Shown: one piece after another, positions 16,219-24,135 of the stretch
How the letters are laid out: the number at the start of each line of letters is the position of its first letter
How positions within the stretch are numbered: the stretch's first letter is position 1
Assembly (NCBI GenBank): GCA_029240815.1
Contig: JARDZO010000001.1
Span: 13,404-77,403 of the forward strand
Length of the DNA stretch: 64,000 nt
Reading direction: 5' to 3'
From: Brevibacillus sp.
Lineage (GTDB): Bacteria > Bacillota > Bacilli > Brevibacillales > Brevibacillaceae
The notes under the pieces: model-generated
What the model was told of the DNA's origin: nothing
Databases searched by the model: none
What the model saw: only the letters and a program-made list of their open reading frames with translations
Translations under genes and position numbers: made by a program

Positions 16219-16274
16219 ATAACACGAATTACTGTTATCTCTTTCGTGTTATTATCAAATTGTTATTATCAATT
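16219..16274 (-). promoter_or_regulatory. Operator array upstream of nrtR-pnuC-nadR
   Basis: ATAACACGAA (16219-16228) and TTCGTGTTAT (16243-16252) form a perfect 10-bp inverted repeat. In addition TGTTAT occurs at 16233, 16247 and 16261, exactly 14 bp apart; the last two units extend to TGTTATTATCAA. It lies 35-90 bases before the GTG start. NrtR is the natural candidate to bind. Confidence 0.7.
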
Positions 16275-16330
16275 CATTAACATGATCTTACCTTTCCTTT
16301 TTCTCCCTGTCAATAGGCAGCCTGGAAAAT

Positions 16331-16371
16331 GAAAAAAGCCTTTTGCCCGGATTGCTCCTGACAAAAGGCTT
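16331..16371 (-). terminator. Terminator of the glutamate symporter gene
   Basis: AAGCCTTTTG pairs with CAAAAGGCTT (10 bp), followed by T-rich sequence on the minus strand, 18 bases past the stop. Confidence 0.88.
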
Positions 16372-16388
16372 GGTGAGTCTATTGGTAA

Positions 16389-17657
16389 TTAAGCGGCTTT
16401 CGCACTTACTTCTTTCAGGTATTGCTCAGCTTTTTTCTTGTCAAACTGACCTTCCCAGCGAGAAATAACGACAGCTGCCAGAGAGTTTCCGATTACGTTT
16501 ACAACGGTACGCGCCATATCCAGCAGGCGATCGACACCCGCGATGAAAGCGAGACCTTCCAATGGGATACCAACTGAACCCAATGTCGCCAAAAGGACAA
16601 CGAAAGATACGCCAGGTACACCAGCAATCCCTTTGGAGGTTACCATCAGAACAAGCATAAGTGTAATCTGTGCACTGATTGGCATGTGGATGCCGTACAT
16701 TTGCGCAATAAACAATGCTGCCAACGCTTGGTACAGCGTCGAACCGTCCAGGTTAAAGGAATAGCCTGTCGGGATAACAAACGAGGTAATCGCTTTTGGA
16801 CAACCGAGACGTTCCATCTTCTCCATGATTTTTGGCAAGACGGTCTCGGAGCTGGAAGTAGAGTAAGCCAAAAGCAGCTCGTCCTTCAAAATGCGGATAA
16901 TCTGCGTGATTTTGATTCCGCTGATTCTTGCAATGGTTCCCAAAACAACGAAAATGAAGAACAGCATCACGATGTGTACGAGAATAACTAATTTCCCTAA
17001 TGGAACAAGGGAAGATAGTCCAAACTTGGATACTGTAACCCCGATCAGGGCAAATACCCCGAATGGAGCAAAACGCATGATCGCATTTACTACCCAGAAC
17101 ATAGCGTCTGCTACACCCTGGAAGAAGTTTAGTACCGGTTTTCCGCGTTCCCCTGCGGCAGCTACCCCCAGACCGAAAAGGACCGAGAAGAAGATAATCG
17201 CCAGCATGTCACCACGGACAATGGCATCAAAAATGTTTTTTGGAACGATGTTCACAAAGGTATCAATCATACTGTGGCTTTGCGTAGTTTCTGCGGTTTC
17301 CACATAGGTATGAATATCGGTTTTCGCCAGATTCGACATGTCCACGCCAACACCCGGCTGAAAGATGTTCGCAGCCAGAAGACCGACAAGAATCGCAATC
17401 GTGGTAACGATTTCAAAGTATAAAATGGTTTTTCCGCCGATTTTACCCAGCTTCTTGACGTCTCCCACTCCCGCAACACCGACGATCAACGTCGCGATTA
17501 CGATCGGGATTACGATCATTTTAATTAAACGAAGGAAAACATCACCAATTGGTTGCAAATAGGTCGCCACAGCAGGATTGCCAAAGAAAATGGCGCCCAC
17601 TAGGATACCCAGAATGAGACCGATGACAATCTGAATCGCTAATCCAAACCGCTTCAT
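16389..17657 (-). CDS. gltP: Glutamate/aspartate-proton (sodium) symporter, DAACS family
   Basis: A 422-residue transporter with the full DAACS signature set: the serine-rich reentrant loop AYSTSSSETVLPKIMEKM, then GYSFNLDGSTLYQALAALF in TM7, and a second hairpin around TSKGIAGVPGVSFVVL. The C-terminus has the acidic-substrate residues in AGVDRLLDMARTVVNVIGNS. These features define GltP/GltT/DctA proteins that import glutamate, aspartate or C4-dicarboxylates with protons or sodium. The arginine in the last motif favours acidic amino acids. It is a single gene with its own terminator. Confidence 0.9.
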   Translation of the reverse strand: MKRFGLAIQIVIGLILGILVGAIFFGNPAVATYLQPIGDVFLRLIKMIVIPIVIATLIVGVAGVGDVKKLGKIGGKTILYFEIVTTIAILVGLLAANIFQPGVGVDMSNLAKTDIHTYVETAETTQSHSMIDTFVNIVPKNIFDAIVRGDMLAIIFFSVLFGLGVAAAGERGKPVLNFFQGVADAMFWVVNAIMRFAPFGVFALIGVTVSKFGLSSLVPLGKLVILVHIVMLFFIFVVLGTIARISGIKITQIIRILKDELLLAYSTSSSETVLPKIMEKMERLGCPKAITSFVIPTGYSFNLDGSTLYQALAALFIAQMYGIHMPISAQITLMLVLMVTSKGIAGVPGVSFVVLLATLGSVGIPLEGLAFIAGVDRLLDMARTVVNVIGNSLAAVVISRWEGQFDKKKAEQYLKEVSAKAA

Positions 17658-18088
17658 TCTGACACCTCACTTAAGATAAAGTAATGTATATCTACACGAA
17701 TTCAGACATTTTGTCGAACTGTGTCGATTTATATTTCACATTCTAGCAGAGACCTGTTTTTATTCTCAATGTAAATAGATTCCTCTGCCTCTTCCATACT
17801 TTTCCTTGCTATATACCTTAGTGACTCTTGGCCGATAATCATATAGATAAGTATCATATCACGTCATTTACGTTAACCTGATTTTTTGTATTTTTTTATT
17901 AATACTTATTATTTCGATAGTTTGTTCACAATATCGATGGTCATTAGTCCGAATATGATGGGGAATGGATGATTTACAGGTAAGTCGCCTTATGAAGTGA
18001 GTACATTGTTTTACCCCTAACAAAAATGATAAAATAGGTAAGATTGGATATAACCTGCTACTTATAAGAATCAGAATGGAGCCTTTTG
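17658..18088. other. 431-base divergent intergenic region
   Basis: AT-rich sequence between gltP and the YtvI-like gene. No coding potential was seen. An inverted repeat TCGATA/TATCGA lies at 17914-17937, and a sigma-A-like promoter for the plus-strand gene lies at 18006-18035. The gltP promoter must lie in the proximal 150 bases but I could not place it with confidence. Confidence 0.6.
18006..18035 (+). promoter_or_regulatory. Likely promoter of the YtvI-like gene
   Basis: TTGTTT and TAAAAT are separated by 18 bp and end 53 bases before the ATG. Confidence 0.5.
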
Positions 18089-19120
18089 ATGACGATTCGG
18101 AAAATTATATTGTTAGGAGTTCTCCTAGCGATCACGCTATTTCTGCTACCGTATTCCGTTCCCTTTATCCTTGCGTTATTGACCGCGATCTTGTTGGAAC
18201 CATTTGTGCTGTTTCTCGTCCGGAATCTACGCATCAATCGTTTAAGTTCCGTCATCTGTTCCTTTCTCGTGTTTCTGTTATCATTCGCAATCATTGCCTA
18301 CTGGTTAGGCACCCAGATTGTTGTCCAAAGTGTTGACTTGGCTCAGCGACTTCCCACTTATTCCCAACACTTATTTGAATTACTCGAGTCCACTATTGGG
18401 AGGTGGGAACTGTATTACGCCACTTTGCCAGCAGACACCGTCTTCCAAATTCAACAGGTGTTCGACAGCTTAAAAACGTCCGCGATCAACGCCGCCTCTA
18501 CTCTTGCCAGAGGGATTCTCGGTGCGGTCGCGATCATTCCCGGATTTTTGCTCACGACGATCATCTACCTGGTCGCTCTGTTCCTAATCAGTCTGGATCT
18601 CCCTCGATTGAGGGCTGGTTTTATGCGGATGTTCACCGTGTCTGCCAGAGAAAAGATAAACGTGGTATTAACTCAGTTGAACCGTGCCACGATCGGTTTT
18701 TTACGGGCCCAGATCATTCTCAGCTTCGTTACTTTCATGATCGCTTGGCTTGGCCTGATCATCTTGAAAATCAAGTACTCTGCTGTCATCGCTCTTTTGA
18801 TCGTACTGGTAGACATCCTCCCGATACTGGGGACAGGATCTTTTCTCGTGCCATGGGCCGCTTACAATTTTTTCACGGACAAGACACACCTCGCCATCGG
18901 TCTGGTCATCCTCTTTTTGGCAATCACCGTGATCCGGCGCATCATCGAACCCAAAATTTTGGCTTCGAACCTTGGCATCAGTGCATTGGCAGCATTGGTC
19001 AGCCTCTTTCTAGGATTTCAGGTCCTTGGCTTCTTCGGTCTCATACTGGGTCCTGCGCTCGTCATTATTTATGAAGCACTTCGCAAAGCAGGATTCCTGA
19101 AGTTTAAAATCGATTTCTAA
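18089..19120 (+). CDS. AI-2E family membrane protein, YtvI-like
   Basis: A 343-residue protein of the AI-2 exporter superfamily. It has paired N-terminal helices (about 5-40 and 55-80), a soluble helical middle (80-150) and five C-terminal helices. The family signature is in PILGTGSFLVPWAAYNFF and VIRRIIEPKILASNLGIS. Within Firmicutes this size and motif set matches sporulation membrane protein YtvI, so a role in sporulation or solute export is likely, not proven. The ATG at 18089 has TGGAG seven bases upstream; a TTG one codon earlier is possible. Confidence 0.8.
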   Translation: MTIRKIILLGVLLAITLFLLPYSVPFILALLTAILLEPFVLFLVRNLRINRLSSVICSFLVFLLSFAIIAYWLGTQIVVQSVDLAQRLPTYSQHLFELLESTIGRWELYYATLPADTVFQIQQVFDSLKTSAINAASTLARGILGAVAIIPGFLLTTIIYLVALFLISLDLPRLRAGFMRMFTVSAREKINVVLTQLNRATIGFLRAQIILSFVTFMIAWLGLIILKIKYSAVIALLIVLVDILPILGTGSFLVPWAAYNFFTDKTHLAIGLVILFLAITVIRRIIEPKILASNLGISALAALVSLFLGFQVLGFFGLILGPALVIIYEALRKAGFLKFKIDF

Positions 19121-19221
19121 CAAGCAGAGCAACGATGCGAGCGGCCGTTTTTTCCGGGGAAGTCCCAGAGAGGACGGTCGTTCTCTTCCATTTTCCGAAA
19201 CACAAAAGGAGTTGGCTGCCT

Positions 19222-20466
19222 ATGTACAAAGATCTAAATTTGTCTTTGCGTACAATCCTGACCCCAGGCCCTGTCGAAGCCGAGCCTCGTGTACTGCGTG
19301 CCATGTGTACCCCGATTCTAGGGCAATTCGATCCAGAATTTACTGCTATCATGAATGAAACCATGGAGATGCTACGCAAGCTATTCCAGACAAATAATCA
19401 TTGGGCGTTCCCCGTTGACGGTACTTCCCGAGCAGGCATCGAGGCTGTACTCGGCAGTCTCATCGAACCGGGGGATCGTGTGCTCGTCCCGATTTACGGC
19501 CGCTTTGGACATCTGCTCACTGAAATTTCAGAGCGTTACGGAGCGCACGTCGTCACCATGGAAACGGCTTGGGGACAAGTATTTGATCCAGCTGCAGTCA
19601 TTCGCGAAATCGAACGCATCCAACCCAAAATCGTCGCGATGGTCCACGGTGAAACGTCTACTGGTTGCATGCAGCCTCTCCAGGAAATCGGATTGGCTTG
19701 CCGGCAGATGAATGTTTTGTTCGTCGTCGATGCTGTCGCCTCTATCGGTGGCACGGACGTAAAAGTGGATGATTGGTACATAGACGCTTGCATCGGCGGT
19801 ACGCAAAAATGTCTATCGGTTCCATCCGGTATGGCTCCCATCACGTTCAATTCCCGCGTAGAAGCCCTCCTCCTGGAACGCAAGAAAATCGAGAGGGGCT
19901 TAGCAGATCCTGACGCACAATACTCAATGGGTTTGGGGCGGACCATTCGCAGCAACTATTTTGACCTCAGCCAGCTCATGGACTATTGGGGTCCTGTGCG
20001 ACTCAATCATCACACGGAAGCCACCAGCATGTTGTACGCTTTACGTGAAGGGGTACGTATTGTTCTGGAGGAAGGTCTGGAGGAACGCTTTTCCCGACAT
20101 CGACTGCATGAAACAGCTCTGGTTCGGGGAATTACGGCGATGGGTCTGGAGCTGTACGGCGATCCTGCCTGCAAGCTGCCCGTCGTTACGTGCATCTCTG
20201 TGCCTGATGGGGTTAACGGAGAATCCGTACGAGCGATGTTGTTGGAAGATTTCCACATCGAAATTGCCAGTTCGTTCGGAGCACTCAAAGGGAAAATTTG
20301 GCGGATCGGGACCATGGGCTACAGCTGCCGGAAGAAAAACATTCTGCATGTTCTAGGAGCACTGGAGGCTGTTTTGATTCGGCATGGGGTGAATGTGCAT
20401 ACGGGGCGGGCGGTGCAAGCTGCTTTGGATGTTTATCATGGGGAGAAGCACTTGGGCTATCTGTAG
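19222..20466 (+). CDS. PucG-like glyoxylate aminotransferase
   Basis: A 414-residue class V PLP enzyme, close in length to B. subtilis PucG (about 416), the (S)-ureidoglycine-glyoxylate aminotransferase of purine catabolism. Key features are ILTPGPVEAEPRVLRAM at the N-terminus, the PLP-lysine context CIGGTQKCLSVPSGMAPI, and the C-terminal substrate-binding arginine in GKIWRIGTMGYSC. The start at 19222 (MYKDLNLSLRT) has AAAGGAG ten bases upstream, with an open frame further upstream that lacks homology. No other purine-degradation gene is nearby, so an alanine- or serine-glyoxylate role cannot be excluded. Confidence 0.85.
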   Translation: MYKDLNLSLRTILTPGPVEAEPRVLRAMCTPILGQFDPEFTAIMNETMEMLRKLFQTNNHWAFPVDGTSRAGIEAVLGSLIEPGDRVLVPIYGRFGHLLTEISERYGAHVVTMETAWGQVFDPAAVIREIERIQPKIVAMVHGETSTGCMQPLQEIGLACRQMNVLFVVDAVASIGGTDVKVDDWYIDACIGGTQKCLSVPSGMAPITFNSRVEALLLERKKIERGLADPDAQYSMGLGRTIRSNYFDLSQLMDYWGPVRLNHHTEATSMLYALREGVRIVLEEGLEERFSRHRLHETALVRGITAMGLELYGDPACKLPVVTCISVPDGVNGESVRAMLLEDFHIEIASSFGALKGKIWRIGTMGYSCRKKNILHVLGALEAVLIRHGVNVHTGRAVQAALDVYHGEKHLGYL

Positions 20467-20527
20467 CCCACGATCAGCAAAAGTTTGTTGCTGCTGTCAC
20501 ACCTCCTGTTGCCATGGCTCTCGCCTA

Positions 20528-20560
20528 GACTGAATAATAAAGTATTGGACTGGATAATAA
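20528..20560. repeat. Short direct repeat in a 240-base gap
   Basis: GACTGAATAATAA (20528-20540) and GACTGGATAATAA (20548-20560) repeat with 20-bp spacing. No gene or IS end could be linked to them. Confidence 0.4.
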
Positions 20561-20644
20561 TGTCGTAAACTGGCAGTTGCTTTAAGCTAACAGGCAATTT
20601 TCGCTAGTACACTGGGGAGTCAAATAGTTGAGAAAACTCATAGG

Positions 20645-20673
20645 AAAAGCTGCCGAACGCTTCGGCAGCTTTT
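20645..20673. terminator. Bidirectional terminator between pucG-like and MBL genes
   Basis: AAAAGCTGCCGAA and TTCGGCAGCTTTT are perfect 13-base complements around a three-base loop, serving genes converging from both sides. Confidence 0.9.
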
Positions 20674-20706
20674 CATCAACTGACATCTCATGTCTCTTCT
20701 TTCAAA

Positions 20707-21465
20707 TTAGAACGTGTATGATTCTCCATCATCTGGCACTATAACGCTAGAGTCGATTCCTTTTTCTTTAGTAAAGCTTTTTAATTCTTCTCTGGATAAT
20801 GTCCAATGGTTTACGGCCTCCATATGAACTGCAATAATTTTTGCGTTAGGAGCTGCCTTGTATACTTCGTAAACATCCTCTTTGCCCATAACTAAAGAAC
20901 CGCCTTCAAAGAATTGATTATCTCCAGCATTCACTACAATTATTTCCGGATTACGTGTGTCGATTACTTTGTAAACTCCTTCATACCAAACCGTATCTCC
21001 AGCCACATATAATATTTTCTCCGTTGGGTGTTTAAAGACAACACCACATACTTGACCAGCAAGTTTTAAAATTTCTCCTCTTCCGTGCTCACCTTTTGTT
21101 TTGATCAGGTGGATATCTTCAAAGAGCGTATTCTCTTGTAAAACCTCTACATTTTGAAAATCAGCGTTTCTAATTTCAATAGCATCTTCTTCATTTTGCA
21201 CAAAGATTTTTATATCTTTTGGTAAAACCTCTTTGGCTACATCATCAAAATGATCCAAGTGAAGATGAGTTACAATGACAGCATCTACATTTATAATATT
21301 GTCGAGTGATGTTGGTAAGCTAACTAAAGGGTTATTTTGATCTTGTCTTAACGAATTGGGGAACGGCGGGTAAGTACCCTTATCTGCTAAGAATGGATCG
21401 ATTAAGAACTTTTTCCCTGCATATTCTACTACCAGAGTCGCATTCCTTATTTGTGTTACTTTCAT
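20707..21465 (-). CDS. MBL-fold metallohydrolase
   Basis: A 252-residue metallo-beta-lactamase-fold protein of the UlaG/YtnP-like soluble type. The metal motif is VIVTHLHLDHFDD (HxHxDH). Further ligands appear in ILYVAGDTVWYEG and KIIAVHMEAVNHW. The reaction is unknown. Codon use is clearly AT-richer than in the flanking genes, as in the divergent Lrp gene, suggesting a joint acquisition. The ATG at 21465 has GGAG at a suitable distance. Confidence 0.82.
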   Translation of the reverse strand: MKVTQIRNATLVVEYAGKKFLIDPFLADKGTYPPFPNSLRQDQNNPLVSLPTSLDNIINVDAVIVTHLHLDHFDDVAKEVLPKDIKIFVQNEEDAIEIRNADFQNVEVLQENTLFEDIHLIKTKGEHGRGEILKLAGQVCGVVFKHPTEKILYVAGDTVWYEGVYKVIDTRNPEIIVVNAGDNQFFEGGSLVMGKEDVYEVYKAAPNAKIIAVHMEAVNHWTLSREELKSFTKEKGIDSSVIVPDDGESYTF

Positions 21466-21534
21466 TTTCTCAGCTCCATTAATTTTTATGTATTTAGTTT
21501 ATATTATGTGCAATCATCTTTTACATAGATAACA

Positions 21535-21560
21535 TCAAGTCATTTAAGGCTTTGACTTGA
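21535..21560. promoter_or_regulatory. Inverted repeat in the MBL/Lrp divergent region
   Basis: TCAAGTC (21535-21541) and GACTTGA (21554-21560) flank 12 bp. The position between the divergent MBL and Lrp genes suits an Lrp-type operator. The remaining 215 bases hold no visible gene. Confidence 0.45.
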
Positions 21561-21679
21561 TTTTTGAAATTCGTTTTATTCATGGTCAGGAATGAGCTTA
21601 TTACCTTATTAGGGTATCCCTGAGTATTGAGAAGTAATTTCATTAGATTATTTTACTTTCACGAATAGGATGTGATTTC

Positions 21680-22093
21680 ATGTTAGATCAAACAGACAAG
21701 CGGATATTGGAAGAGCTATCCGAAAATAGTCGTATCACCATGAAAGAATTAGGAGAGAAAGTCCATTTGACTGGACAAGCAGCAGCAACTAGAGTAGCTA
21801 AATTGGAGGATAATGGGGTGATCGAGGGTTACACGATTAAAGTTAATCAAGTTAAATTAGGGTGTTTTATACATGCTTTGATTACCGTCATCACAACAAG
21901 CACTTATCATAAACCTTATCTTTCATTTATAAACACACAAGAGAAATACATCATAAATAATTATAAAATTAGTGGGGATGGTTGTTATTTTCTAGAATGT
22001 AGATTTCATTCAAACGAATTATTGGATCAATTCTTGGTAGAGCTAAACGAGCATGCAAATTATAAATTATCAATTGTTATTAATAAGTTGTGA
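21680..22093 (+). CDS. Lrp/AsnC-family regulator
   Basis: A 137-residue regulator. The N-terminal HTH reads LDQTDKRILEELSENSRITM then KELGEKVHLTGQAAATRVAK, followed by a RAM-like effector domain (about 65-135) with the conserved glycine region ISGDGCYFLECRF. AT-rich like the divergent MBL gene, which is its most likely target. AGGA lies a little upstream of the ATG. The ligand is unknown. Confidence 0.87.
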   Translation: MLDQTDKRILEELSENSRITMKELGEKVHLTGQAAATRVAKLEDNGVIEGYTIKVNQVKLGCFIHALITVITTSTYHKPYLSFINTQEKYIINNYKISGDGCYFLECRFHSNELLDQFLVELNEHANYKLSIVINKL

Positions 22094-22249
22094 ATTAGGT
22101 CTGAACAACCGATCCCATCACACCCTGAGTATGATTACGCTAACTGGGATCTATAGTTCAATGAGCAGTCTACAACTTTATTACTCGATTTTCTTAAGCA
22201 ACTTTCTTCAAGACCACAATGCGTCTAAAACTATTATTGATATTTTAAA

Positions 22250-22294
22250 GATCAAAAAGACCGGGATTCCTTAATAGACAAGGAGTTCCGGTCT
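22250..22294 (-). terminator. Terminator beside the Nudix remnant
   Basis: AGACCGG and CCGGTCT with inner ATTCC/GGAgT pairing; the uninterrupted T run is on the minus-strand side, so it belongs to the minus-strand Nudix remnant. It may also stop Lrp transcripts. Confidence 0.7.
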
Positions 22295-22311
22295 ATTACT
22301 TTATTATCACT

Positions 22312-22449
22312 TTACACTAAGGTTTCCCCTACTTCCACAGCCCCTCCTGGAGGACCCCAATAAAAGGAATCGCACTTTCGATCCTTGACGATCAAAATTT
22401 GACCGCTTTCGTTTGTAATGATTGCGGATACTAGATCGACTCTATTCAA
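22312..22449 (-). pseudogene. Truncated Nudix hydrolase gene
   Basis: A 45-codon frame starts at TTG (22449) with a GAGGAGAG ribosome site. It reads VSAIITNESGQILIVKDRK and then WGPPGGAVEVGETL, the first strand pair and the first third of the Nudix box (G-X5-E). It stops at once, where an intact enzyme would continue for about 90-100 residues with REUxEExGU. The 5' end and the downstream terminator remain, so a deletion removed the catalytic part. Too short for six-frame detection at 60 codons. Confidence 0.8.
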
Positions 22450-22495
22450 GGTCGTTTCTCTCCTCTTTCATAAAGTGTCCCCACTGTGATTTTGC

Positions 22496-22693
22496 TCATC
22501 TGGCTTTAACGACCATCCAACGCCATCCGTGCAGCCAGCGCTGTTCAAACATGGTGGCAAAAATGTACACGACAAACCCAAGCATCACTCCGCACAAGGA
22601 AATGACTCCGGCCATACGTCCCTGTGTAATGATGCGAGAGATCAGGTAAATCATTTTTGGTCCCGGAGAACAGACCATTCCGAGCGAGACCAA
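22496..22693 (-). pseudogene. LysE-family exporter fragment
   Basis: About 45 residues resemble the N-terminal region of LysE/RhtB exporters: SLGMVCSPGPKMIYLISRII, then TQGRMAGVISLCGVMLGFVV. The frame then runs into unrelated LHGWRWMVVKAR and stops, while an intact protein has about 200 residues. The first helix is also lost or out of frame. Together with the Nudix remnant 47 bases on, this is a decayed segment. Confidence 0.75.
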
Positions 22694-22756
22694 TGCAAAC
22701 CTTCCCGATCAAATGGATTTCTTCATATGACTGACAAACAATGACAAAAACAAGCA

Positions 22757-22796
22757 AAAAGCCCTTGCATACCCGAAAGAGCGATGCAAGGACTTT
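22757..22796 (-). terminator. Terminator of the muropeptide-recycling operon
   Basis: CCTTGCAT pairs with ATGCAAGG, extended by A/T pairs, with a T-rich run on the minus strand just beyond the glcF-like stop. It closes the operon that starts at anmK. Confidence 0.87.
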
Positions 22797-22806
22797 TCAC
22801 TTTAGC

Positions 22807-24135
22807 TTATGCTCTTCGTTCCAAGGATGTTCCATTTTTTCTTTGGACACGAGCCAATAAATCAACGAGGTGCACGGCTTCCATCTGGTCTTCCAAGCCT
22901 GCGCGCTTGATCCCTGCTTTCATTTGCAGCAGACAGCCCGGATTGGATGTGACCAAGATATCGGCCTGGGTGGCGGCGACGTGGCCCATTTTTTCGTCCA
23001 GCAGATTGCCCGCCATCTCTGGCTGTACCAGATTGTATATTCCTGCCGATCCGCAGCAGCGGTCACCTTCCCGCAGGGGCACATAAGTGGCACCTTGAAT
23101 CGACTGTAGGAGATTTATTGGCTCTTTGGTGACCTTCATGCCATTGCGCAGGTGGCAGGATGATTGATAGGTGATCCGCTTGGACTGAGGCAGAGCTCCC
23201 CATGTATTCGGTTCTACCAGCTCCACCAACAGCTCGCTGATATCTTTGACCCGGGAGGAAAACCACTCTGCCCGTTCGTGCCATTCCGAATCATGCTCCA
23301 GCAGATGATTGTACTCCTGCAGTAAAGCCCCGCAGCCACCTGCATTGGATACGATCACATCCACATCAGCCGCGCTGAATGCAGCGATGTTTTTCCTCGC
23401 CAGATTTCTTGCTTCTTCTCTTTCCCCGCTATGGGCATGCAGTGCCCCACAGCATACCTGCCCCTCTGCAATCACGACCTCACAGCCCGCCTCGGTCAAT
23501 AGCCGTACGGTGTTGAGATTGGTCTCACTAAACAGCACATCCATGATGCAGCCGTGAAACATGCCGACCCGAAGCTTCTGTTCTCCAACAGCCGGAATGA
23601 CCGTAGCCCCGAGGTATTGGGTGATTCCTTTTCCGGACGCTTCTGGCATGATCGCTTCCATCTCACCCAGCTGTTTCGGCAGGATGCGGAGTACACCGAG
23701 CTTGCGTACCGCTTTTTGCATTCCAGATCGCTGGTAGAAACGCAACATGCTACCTAATCGATAGAGTCGGTCCTGACGTGGGAATAGATGAGTGAAGGCC
23801 ACTTTGCGGACAGCTTTGACCCATGTCGGATGCTCTTGCACTTCCTCGATGGCCTCTCTCGTCTGTTCAATCAGCTGACCATAGGGAACGCCTGCCGGAC
23901 AAACCGGTTCGCAGGCACGACAGCCGAGGCACAGATTCATTTGATCGACAAAGTCCTTGTCCGGCTGCATGACGCCGTCTGCCACAGCTTTCATCAAAGC
24001 GATCCGGCCCCGTGGAGATGCAGCCTCATATCCCGTCTCGCGAAAGGTCGGACAAGCAGGCTGGCAAAAACCGCAGCGCATGCAGTTGGACAGCTCTTCA
24101 TAATCCAGTTTATCTATCAAGGCTTCTTTAAGCAC
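22807..24135 (-). CDS. glcF: GlcF-like iron-sulfur subunit of glycolate/D-lactate oxidase
   Basis: A 442-residue iron-sulfur protein with two ferredoxin-type clusters, MRCGFCQPACPTF and LCLGCRACEPVCPAGVPYG. Two CCG domains follow (CCGALHAHSG and CCGSAGIYNL), the layout of GlcF and of LutA/GlpC-type electron-transfer subunits. It passes electrons from the FAD subunit to the quinone pool at the membrane. The GTG start overlaps the end of glcD by 8 bases. As last gene of the operon behind murQ, it most plausibly oxidises the D-lactate that MurQ releases. Confidence 0.88.
   Translation of the reverse strand: MLKEALIDKLDYEELSNCMRCGFCQPACPTFRETGYEAASPRGRIALMKAVADGVMQPDKDFVDQMNLCLGCRACEPVCPAGVPYGQLIEQTREAIEEVQEHPTWVKAVRKVAFTHLFPRQDRLYRLGSMLRFYQRSGMQKAVRKLGVLRILPKQLGEMEAIMPEASGKGITQYLGATVIPAVGEQKLRVGMFHGCIMDVLFSETNLNTVRLLTEAGCEVVIAEGQVCCGALHAHSGEREEARNLARKNIAAFSAADVDVIVSNAGGCGALLQEYNHLLEHDSEWHERAEWFSSRVKDISELLVELVEPNTWGALPQSKRITYQSSCHLRNGMKVTKEPINLLQSIQGATYVPLREGDRCCGSAGIYNLVQPEMAGNLLDEKMGHVAATQADILVTSNPGCLLQMKAGIKRAGLEDQMEAVHLVDLLARVQRKNGTSLERRA

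Noticed and set aside
20528..20560. IS end or phage attachment site suggested by the 20-bp-spaced direct repeat
   Set aside because: Only two imperfect copies, no integrase or transposase nearby, and no terminal inverted repeats.
22053..22274. 73-codon frame overlapping the Lrp gene end
   Set aside because: No ribosome site, starts inside the Lrp gene in another frame, and no recognisable product.
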